Shown piece after piece: positions 1-5,016 of a stretch of 5,016 bases of DNA (position 1 is the stretch's first letter; every line of letters starts with the position of its first letter). This stretch comes from Caulobacteraceae bacterium (GTDB lineage Bacteria; Pseudomonadota; Alphaproteobacteria; Caulobacterales; Caulobacteraceae): NCBI GenBank assembly GCA_030151985.1, contig JASLDZ010000284.1, forward strand, positions 1-5,016. Reading direction: 5' to 3'. Under the pieces are notes generated by a model, which saw only the letters and a list, made by a program, of their open reading frames with translations, had not been told where the DNA came from and did no database searches. The position numbers and the translations under genes are program-made.

Positions 1-1
1 C

Positions 2-2140
2 TACGACGTCGACCGGGTCGAAGTCTCCCGGGGACCGCAATCGACGCTGTTCGGGCGCGCCGCGCTGATCGGTGCGGTGCAGATCTTCGACAACCCTCCC
101 GATTTCACCCGCGCCTACACCCGCGCCGCCATCGAGGTCGGCGATCTGGGGCAACGGCTCTATGAGGGTGTGGTCAACGCGCCGCTGGCGGACAGCCTCT
201 CGGTCCGAGGAGCCCTTCACATCCGACGCCGCGACGGCGATGTCGACAATGCGGCGGATGGAGGCGCGCTCGATGCGGTGAACGTCGGCGCGGGGCGGGT
301 TTCGGTGTCGTGGCGTCCACGCTCGGCCGTCCGCGCCACGCTCTTCGTCGACTACGAGCGCGACACCGACGACGGCCTGGGGCGTCGCTCCCACACCTTC
401 GCCCCGTCGGACGCCGTCAGCGGGGCGGTTGTTGGCGACGTCGGCGCATCGGCGCCCGCGGCGCTGGCCGCGGGGCCGGGCTTCGAAGGCGGACGCGGTC
501 TTGGGGGAGACCGCAAGACCTGGCGCGCCTCGGGCCTCGTCGACTGGACGCTCTCTTCGCACGTCTCGCTCGCCTCGATCACCGGCTATGTCGCCGACCA
601 TAGCCGCCGGGTCGACGACGTGGACGGGACGTCGCTGCCCCTGGTGACGCTGGGCGACGACTCCCGTTCGGAGGACCTCTCGCAGGAGCTGCGCGCGACC
701 TTCACCGACATAGGCCCGCTCTCGGGCACGGTTGGAGCCTTCTACGGCGCCTCCCGGGCCAGCCAGCGGACACCCCTGCAGTATGACGAGCGAGCGCTCT
801 TGGGGCTGTTGTCCGGATACTTGAACCGCTCCGTCCCGAGCACCGGGCCGCTCGCCCGCTATACCGACGCGGGCGTGAACGCGAGGATCCTGCAGGCCCT
901 GGCCTACGCCTACAACGGCGACCGGCTGATCCTTCCCTTGCCCGAGGCGCTGGGCGTCGCGCAGAACCTGTCCGGCGACCATGCGGAGGAGTACCGCGAC
1001 GACAGCGCGGTGGATTCGGTGGACGTCTACGCCGACGCGACGTGGCGGCTGTCCCGCCGTCTTACGCTCGACGCCGGCTTGAGGTTCGGCCACGACGACA
1101 AGACGAGCGGCTTCTACTCCAAGGAACTCAACGGCCGCTCGGTCCTTGGCGGCGTCCTGGCGGCGCTGAACGCTCCGAGCGCTGTTCGCGCGCCCCTGTT
1201 CGCCGCGCTCGCGGCGCCGAACGCCTCGACCCTGCCCTTTTCGGCGGCCTACCCCGTCCCGGAGTTCGGCCTTCAGGCTCAGCCGACGGCCGGGAACGGC
1301 TCGCGCGCGTCGCAAGGCTTGCGCGACGACGGCCTGTCCTGGCGGTTCGCCGCCGATTACGCCCTGGCCGATGGGGTGCGCGCCTATGCGACCTACGGGC
1401 GGGGCCGCCGACCCGCCGTGCTGGATCCGGAGGCGCCGCCCGCCCCGGGCGGCGGCGTCCCATTCACCCGCGCCGCCGCCGAGACGGTGGACTCGGCGGA
1501 GGCGGGTCTGAAGACCCGCTGGTTCGACCGGCGCCTGAGCGTCGACCTTGCGACCTACGGCTACCGTTATTCGCATTTCCAGACCTTGCGGCTGGTGGGC
1601 ACCCAGTTCGTCACCCAGGATGCGGGACGCGCCGATGCGGTCGGTGTGGAGGCGCAGGCCAACTGGAGGCTTGCTCCAGGTCTGGCGGTCTTCTCCACCT
1701 ACGCCTTCAACCGCACGCGATTTGGAATCGGGCTCTACGACGGCAACACGCCGGCCTTCAGCCCCGATCACTCCGGCACACTCGGAGCGGCTGCCACCGC
1801 GCACGCGCTGGGCGGCCAGCTGCGGCTCACGCCGACCGTGAGCTGGCGCTCCAAGACCTTCTTCACCGACGACAACTCCAAGCCGCAGGACCTCGCGGGC
1901 GTCTTCATCCTCCCGAGGACGCTCGACTTCTATCAGCACGGCTACAGCACCCTTGACGTCAGGTTGCGTTACACGCCGGCGCGCGCACCCTGGACGGTGG
2001 AGGCCTTCGCGACCAATCTGGCCGATACGCGCTATCTGGTCAGCGCCGGCGACGGCGGCCAGAATTTCGGGCTGCCGACCTATCTCTACGGTACACCTCG
2101 TCTGGTGGGCGTTCGGTTTGAGATCCAGATGCCGGGTTGA
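2..2140 (+). CDS. TonB-dependent outer-membrane receptor, 5'-truncated by the window edge
   Basis: This is a TonB-dependent receptor: a 22-strand outer-membrane beta-barrel closed by an N-terminal plug, which takes up siderophores, vitamins, sugars or peptides using energy from TonB-ExbBD. The frame is open from base 2 and gives 712 residues, ending in TGA at 2138-2140. Visible residues 4-28 match the end of the plug domain, with VEVSRGPQSTLFGR followed by an ALIGAVQI stretch where most receptors have an N-A-x-G-G type sequence. The rest shows alternating, aromatic-rich beta strands. Near the C-terminus are NLADTRY (residues 672-678) and TPRLVGVRFEIQ, typical of the last barrel strands. The signal peptide, TonB box and first half of the plug are missing because the gene starts upstream, so the GTG at 77 is internal and not a true start. 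Two long loops (about residues 261-334 and 370-444) are probably extracellular. The substrate cannot be assigned. The family call is firm. Confidence 0.95.
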   Translation, partial: YDVDRVEVSRGPQSTLFGRAALIGAVQIFDNPPDFTRAYTRAAIEVGDLGQRLYEGVVNAPLADSLSVRGALHIRRRDGDVDNAADGGALDAVNVGAGRVSVSWRPRSAVRATLFVDYERDTDDGLGRRSHTFAPSDAVSGAVVGDVGASAPAALAAGPGFEGGRGLGGDRKTWRASGLVDWTLSSHVSLASITGYVADHSRRVDDVDGTSLPLVTLGDDSRSEDLSQELRATFTDIGPLSGTVGAFYGASRASQRTPLQYDERALLGLLSGYLNRSVPSTGPLARYTDAGVNARILQALAYAYNGDRLILPLPEALGVAQNLSGDHAEEYRDDSAVDSVDVYADATWRLSRRLTLDAGLRFGHDDKTSGFYSKELNGRSVLGGVLAALNAPSAVRAPLFAALAAPNASTLPFSAAYPVPEFGLQAQPTAGNGSRASQGLRDDGLSWRFAADYALADGVRAYATYGRGRRPAVLDPEAPPAPGGGVPFTRAAAETVDSAEAGLKTRWFDRRLSVDLATYGYRYSHFQTLRLVGTQFVTQDAGRADAVGVEAQANWRLAPGLAVFSTYAFNRTRFGIGLYDGNTPAFSPDHSGTLGAAATAHALGGQLRLTPTVSWRSKTFFTDDNSKPQDLAGVFILPRTLDFYQHGYSTLDVRLRYTPARAPWTVEAFATNLADTRYLVSAGDGGQNFGLPTYLYGTPRLVGVRFEIQMPG

Positions 2141-2247
2141 TGGAAGGCGGACCCCGAACGCGCGGCGGTGAGACGCGCGAGCGGGGGCGCGAGGGAGGCG
2201 CGCACACCTTGGGCGGCCAGAGCAGAGGCGCAGGGCGCGCATAGACG
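2141..2247. other. GC-rich spacer after the receptor gene, no recognisable element
   Basis: This 107-base gap separates the receptor stop from the small membrane protein gene. It contains short self-complementary CGCGC/GCGCG stretches (about 2159-2163 with 2175-2179) that could pair, but no T-run follows them, so I do not call a terminator. I saw no convincing promoter hexamers. The gap is longer than is usual inside a tightly packed operon, yet it does not prove a transcription break. Confidence 0.5.
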
Positions 2248-2454
2248 ATGAAGTCGATTCCGCCTCGAGAACGCGTCGCGCTCGGCGTCGCCGCGGTGAC
2301 CGTGGGTCTCCTGATCCTGCTCCTGGCCCCCGTGCCGCTGCTGGCCTTCGCGGGCGGTCTCCTGATGGGCGCGGGCGTCACCGTGACGCTCTTCGCCCTC
2401 CTGAGGCTGCGCATCGAGGCCCGTGACGCCGCCTGGCGCGACAGGAGCCGATGA
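2248..2454 (+). CDS. Small two-helix inner-membrane protein, function unknown
   Basis: This short gene encodes 68 residues and I do not recognise a named family. After a charged start (MKSIPPRER) come two hydrophobic segments, at about residues 11-35 and 37-53. They are split by a short glycine turn (AGG), which predicts a helical hairpin in the inner membrane. A charged tail (RLRIEARDAAWRDRSR) follows and is probably cytoplasmic by the positive-inside rule. The codons have G or C in nearly every third position and favour CTG, GTC, GCC and GGC, like the flanking real genes, which supports true coding. The ATG at 2248 is the farthest upstream start because an in-frame TAG lies at 2242-2244. 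The ribosome site is weak: only CAGGG at 2231-2235, 12 bases away. It resembles small holin-like or envelope-stress membrane proteins in size and layout only. A role with either neighbour is unproven. Confidence 0.7.
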   Translation: MKSIPPRERVALGVAAVTVGLLILLLAPVPLLAFAGGLLMGAGVTVTLFALLRLRIEARDAAWRDRSR

Positions 2455-2609
2455 GCTCCCGGACGGCGGCGACCGGAATGAAGTCGCCGTCCTCCGCGCG
2501 CGGGAACGCGTTCCGAGCGGCGCAAGCCGGACACCGGGAGCGCCGACGTCAACCGAGGTCGCAAGGCGAAGCGCGCAGCGCCATGCCGCCGCGGAGGGGA
2601 CCAAGCTGA
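2451..2609 (+). CDS. Doubtful 52-codon ORF overlapping the small membrane gene by ATGA
   Basis: An ATG at 2451 overlaps the TGA of the preceding gene as ATGA, a common arrangement for translationally coupled genes. AGGAG lies at 2443-2447, only 3 bases before the ATG, which is closer than the usual 5-9. The product would be 52 residues rich in Arg, Ser, Ala and Pro, beginning MSSRTAATGMKSPSSARG, with no membrane segment or recognisable domain. Several codons end in A (CAA, GGA, CGA, CCA), unlike the strong third-position GC of the neighbours, and this argues against coding. It is listed because of the overlap and the ribosome-site-like sequence. It is more likely non-coding than real. Confidence 0.2.
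   Translation: MSSRTAATGMKSPSSARGNAFRAAQAGHRERRRQPRSQGEARSAMPPRRGPS
2503..2514. repeat. Perfect 12-base palindrome GGAACGCGTTCC
   Basis: The 12 bases read the same on both strands, with half-sites GGAACG and CGTTCC and no spacer. The symmetry stops immediately outside (G on both sides). It lies about 235 bases upstream of the TTG start of the exported transglutaminase-like protein and inside the doubtful 2451-2609 ORF. A dimeric regulator could bind such a site, but no known operator consensus is matched with confidence, and chance palindromes are commoner in GC-rich DNA. Confidence 0.3.
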
Positions 2610-2688
2610 AGGTCGACAGGCGCGTGCGGCGAAGCCTCCAGCCCCGGCGATGGACGCCGCGACGCGTCGCCTCCGCCGCCATCTCTGA

Positions 2689-2717
2689 TTGAGCTTGGTT
2701 GCGCCGGCGGCTACCGG
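2689..2717 (+). promoter_or_regulatory. Candidate housekeeping-sigma promoter for the transglutaminase-like gene
   Basis: TTGAGC at 2689-2694 fits the -35 box at five of six positions of TTGACA/TTGACG-type sequences if the last base is free. GCTACCGG at 2710-2717 partly fits the -10 element GCTANAWC described for the Caulobacter housekeeping sigma factor. The gap between TTGAGCT and GCTA is 14 bases, inside the N10-14 range of that consensus. The -10 match holds only over its first half. Transcription would start near 2724, giving a leader of about 25 bases before the TTG start. This is a pattern match only. Confidence 0.3.
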
Positions 2718-2736
2718 AGAGGCGGATCATTCGGCG

Positions 2737-2741
2737 AGGAG
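2737..2741 (+). promoter_or_regulatory. Shine-Dalgarno site AGGAG that fixes a TTG start
   Basis: AGGAG lies 7 bases upstream of the TTG at 2749, which is an ideal spacing. No ATG or GTG upstream of it lies in this frame before the TGA at 2686-2688. Translation from this TTG gives a complete signal peptide, so the ribosome site and the protein sequence agree on the start. Confidence 0.75.
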
Positions 2742-2748
2742 AGCGGCG

Positions 2749-5016
2749 TTGCGCGTGGCGGCCGGGTTGATCGCGCTTTCCGCCGTCCTGGCCGGGTCGG
2801 CGAGGGCGGGGGAGACGCCTCGCTACGAGGCCGCTCCGGCGTGGGTTCTGGCGCCCCCGCCCTTCAAGGCCTCGGCCCCCGGGGCGGCGGCGCTCGTGCT
2901 TCTGGACCAGCAGACGCGCATTTCCGAAGGATCGGTCTGGAGCTACCGCGAGCTCGCCACGCGCGCGCTCTCGGCCGACGCTCTGGCCCGGATGGGCGCG
3001 CTGACGCTGAACTGGCAGCCCTTTCACGGAGACCTCGTCGTGCACCGCGTCGAGATCGTGCGCGAAGGCCACAGGATCGACGCGCTGAAGGGGGGGCGTG
3101 GCTTCAAGGTCATTCGTCGCGAACAGGGCCTGGAGCGGCTCGAGATGAACGGGGTCCTGACAGCGACCATGCAGGTGGAGGGCCTGCAGGTCGGCGACAT
3201 CCTGGACGTCGCCTATTCGGTCTCCGTCCACGATCCCGCGCTCAAGGGCGCGGTGCAGGCCGATCAGGTCGCGATCCTCGAACCCACCCGGGTGGAGGCT
3301 GCGCGGGCGCGCCTGGTCTGGCCCGCAACCCTTCCGATCCGTTGGAAGGCGCTCGCGCCCGGCTTGGCCGCTACGGAGCGCGCCGATGGCGAGTGGCGGG
3401 AAGTGGACTTCACCCTTCCCGGACCCAAGCCCGCAGATACGCCCGCCGACGCTCCCCGACGGTTCAAGCCGCTTCCTCTGATCGAGGCGACAAGCTTTCC
3501 CGACTGGGCGACGGTCTCCAAGGTCTTCGCCCCCTTGTACGACCCGTCTGGGCTGATCAAGCCGGGCGGCGCCTTGGCCGGCGAGGTGGCCTCGATCCGG
3601 TCGCGGGAGGCCGATTCCAAACGTCGCGCGGCGGCCGCCCTGGCGCTCGTGCAGGACCGCGTGCGCTATTTCGCCGACGGCATGAACGGCGGCAACTACG
3701 TGCCCCAAAGTCCGGAGAGGACCTGGGCGGCCGGCCACGGAGACTGCAAGGCCAAGACCCTTCTGCTTTTGGCCATGCTGCACGAGCTGGGGGTCGAGGC
3801 CGAGCCCGTCTTGGCCAACATCGGGCTGGGCGACTTCGTCTCCTCCCGACTGCCGGCTCCGGCCGCCTTCAACCACATCCTGGTGCACGCCAGGATCGGA
3901 GGCGACGACCTGTGGCTCGACGGCACGGCGCGGGGCACGCGGCTGGAGGACTTGTCGGATCCGCCGCCGTTCAAGACCGTGCTGCCCGTGAGGGCCGCGG
4001 GCTCGGGACTCCTGCCGCTGCCCGCCGCCGCGCCCGCCCGTCCCAATCGGTTGATTGCGCTGGACGTGGACGACAGCGCCGGCATCGGACTGCCGGCGGC
4101 GTTCTCGGCGACCGTACAGGTTCGCGGCGCCGCGGCGGACGGCCTGCGCGCGGTGGCGGCTCAGCTCGACAACGAGAAGCTCCTGGCCCTGGCGCTCGCG
4201 AGCTTGGGGGGCGCGGCCGGGCCCGACGCGGTTCCGGTCGCCCAGGCGTTCACGTTCAACGACGCGCTCGGGACGGCCACCATCTCGCTCACCGGCGTCA
4301 CCAAACTCGCCTGGCGACGCCAGGACCACGTCTATCGCTTGCGTCCTGCGACGGGCCTCGCCGGCTTGGCGGTCACGAGCGACCGCTCGCGCGCGGCCTG
4401 GGCGGCCATTCCGGTGGCCACCGGCGATCCGCTCCACGCCGAGATCACCACCCGCCTGCGCCTTCCCGACGGCGGGGGCGGGATGGTTTTGGACGGCGAC
4501 CGCGCGCTCGACCTGACCATCGGCAGCCGCCGCTATGTCCGCCGCAGCATGCTGGAGGGCGACCGGCTCACCGTCGAGGAGCGAGCCACCAGCACCGGCG
4601 CCGACATGCCCGCCTCCCAGCTGCCCCAAGCGCGAGCGGCCTTCGCGGCCGCCCAGGGGCGCGGGATCCGGCTGGAGACGGGTGCGGACTACCTTGCGCC
4701 CGCCCTGCAGGCGTCGCGGGCGCTCGGAGCCGGCAAGCTGGGCCGGCTCACCGCGCTTTATGCCAGCCTCATCGCCGTCAAGCCGGACGATCCGCGCCGC
4801 TATCTGGCGCGGGCCGCCTTCTTCGAGGCGAGCTTCCAGCGCGAACTGGCGCTGGCGGATTTGGACAAGGCGATCACCCTCGACGGCGACGTCAGGACCT
4901 TCCTGGCGCGCGGCCGGCTCCTTGAAGCCTTGGGCCGGCCGCAGAAGGCCTTGGCCGACTACCAGGCGGCGGCGGGGATCGACCCGGCGTCGCGTCCGGC
5001 GCTGCTGCGGGCTGGC
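2749..5016 (+). CDS. Exported DUF3857 / transglutaminase-like / TPR protein, 3'-truncated by the window edge
   Basis: This frame stays open to the window end (756 codons). It starts at TTG 2749. Residues 1-20 form a signal peptide (MRVAAGLIALSAVLAGSARA) with an A-R-A cleavage site, so the protein should be periplasmic. Residues about 45-240 resemble DUF3857. Residues about 290-395 form a transglutaminase-like domain: Cys333 in GHGDCKAKTLLLLAML, His376 in FNHILV and Asp391 in LWLDGT make the expected triad, so it is probably catalytic. Such folds act as cysteine peptidases, amidases or cross-linking enzymes, and the substrate here is unknown. A beta-rich stretch (about 420-625) follows. TPR repeats then begin: residues 682-714, and 715-748 with Gly, Ala, Tyr, Ala and Pro at positions 8, 20, 24, 27 and 32, probably for protein binding. 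GDCK is followed by Ala where many relatives have Asp. The C-terminus lies beyond the window. GTG 2755 and TTG 2767 are less likely starts. Confidence 0.92.
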   Translation, partial: MRVAAGLIALSAVLAGSARAGETPRYEAAPAWVLAPPPFKASAPGAAALVLLDQQTRISEGSVWSYRELATRALSADALARMGALTLNWQPFHGDLVVHRVEIVREGHRIDALKGGRGFKVIRREQGLERLEMNGVLTATMQVEGLQVGDILDVAYSVSVHDPALKGAVQADQVAILEPTRVEAARARLVWPATLPIRWKALAPGLAATERADGEWREVDFTLPGPKPADTPADAPRRFKPLPLIEATSFPDWATVSKVFAPLYDPSGLIKPGGALAGEVASIRSREADSKRRAAAALALVQDRVRYFADGMNGGNYVPQSPERTWAAGHGDCKAKTLLLLAMLHELGVEAEPVLANIGLGDFVSSRLPAPAAFNHILVHARIGGDDLWLDGTARGTRLEDLSDPPPFKTVLPVRAAGSGLLPLPAAAPARPNRLIALDVDDSAGIGLPAAFSATVQVRGAAADGLRAVAAQLDNEKLLALALASLGGAAGPDAVPVAQAFTFNDALGTATISLTGVTKLAWRRQDHVYRLRPATGLAGLAVTSDRSRAAWAAIPVATGDPLHAEITTRLRLPDGGGGMVLDGDRALDLTIGSRRYVRRSMLEGDRLTVEERATSTGADMPASQLPQARAAFAAAQGRGIRLETGADYLAPALQASRALGAGKLGRLTALYASLIAVKPDDPRRYLARAAFFEASFQRELALADLDKAITLDGDVRTFLARGRLLEALGRPQKALADYQAAAGIDPASRPALLRAG

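Larger units (their letters stand above)
2455..2748. other. 294-base intergenic region before the transglutaminase-like gene
   Basis: No frame in this stretch shows consistent coding character. A forward frame is open from a GTG at 2423 to 2692, but its Arg-rich product and mixed codon use look like a chance GC-rich frame. The reverse strand is also open here, but only as part of a long frame that is the shadow of real genes on the + strand. The stretch holds a 12-base palindrome at 2503-2514, a candidate promoter at 2689-2717 and the ribosome site of the next gene. It may serve as the upstream regulatory region of that gene. Confidence 0.5.

Noticed and set aside
1042..1956. 304-codon open frame inside the receptor gene
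   Set aside because: It is an out-of-frame shadow with an Arg/Pro-rich product. The receptor frame shows clear family motifs across the same bases.
2159..2179. Possible hairpin after the receptor stop
   Set aside because: The arms are only 5 bases, self-complementary CG repeats, and no T-run follows, so it does not qualify as an intrinsic terminator.
2519..2544. GGCGC ... GCGCC inverted repeat in the intergenic region
   Set aside because: Five-base arms in DNA this GC-rich are expected by chance, and no T-run or conserved loop supports a terminator or RNA element.
2423..2692. 89-codon open frame starting at GTG
   Set aside because: It overlaps the end of the small membrane gene, has no ribosome site, ends in an Arg-rich tail, and has mixed third-position bases in its second half.
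2086..4629. 847-codon open frame on the minus strand
   Set aside because: It lies antisense to the well-supported small membrane and transglutaminase-like genes. Its Gly/Arg/Gln-rich, low-complexity product has no domain, which is typical of a mirror frame in GC-rich DNA.
2841..4925. 694-codon open frame on the + strand in another phase
   Set aside because: It overlaps the transglutaminase-like gene in a different frame and gives an Arg/Gly/Ala-rich product with no motifs. The first frame carries the signal peptide, catalytic triad and TPR repeats.

Overview
The window is very GC-rich, with G or C at most third codon positions. It looks like a chromosomal segment of an alphaproteobacterium. 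The closest impression is the Caulobacterales (Caulobacter, Phenylobacterium or Brevundimonas type), judged from codon style and from a TonB-dependent receptor lying beside a DUF3857/transglutaminase protein. This assignment is an inference from composition and gene content, because no taxonomic marker gene is present.

Layout, all on the + strand. Bases 2-2140 are the 3' part of a TonB-dependent outer-membrane receptor: the signal peptide, TonB box and first half of the plug lie upstream of the window. Bases 2141-2247 are a short GC-rich spacer with no clear gene. Bases 2248-2454 encode a 68-residue protein with two predicted membrane helices. Bases 2455-2748 are mostly non-coding. They hold a doubtful 52-codon ORF that overlaps the small membrane gene by ATGA, a perfect 12-base palindrome, and a candidate promoter just before the next gene. 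Bases 2749-5016 are the 5' part (756 codons, no stop before the window ends) of an exported protein that starts at TTG. It has a signal peptide, a DUF3857-like domain, a transglutaminase-like domain with an intact Cys-His-Asp triad, a beta-rich middle region, and TPR repeats that run off the end.

The receptor would import or bind a large ligand at the outer membrane, and the transglutaminase-fold protein would act in the periplasm. Their shared strand and adjacency suggest a functional link, but the 608-base gap and the candidate promoter indicate that they may be transcribed separately. No RNA gene, mobile element, CRISPR array or convincing terminator was seen. I did not find a clearly new system. 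The points most worth a second look are the small membrane gene with its overlapping ORF, the palindrome, and the receptor-transglutaminase pairing.
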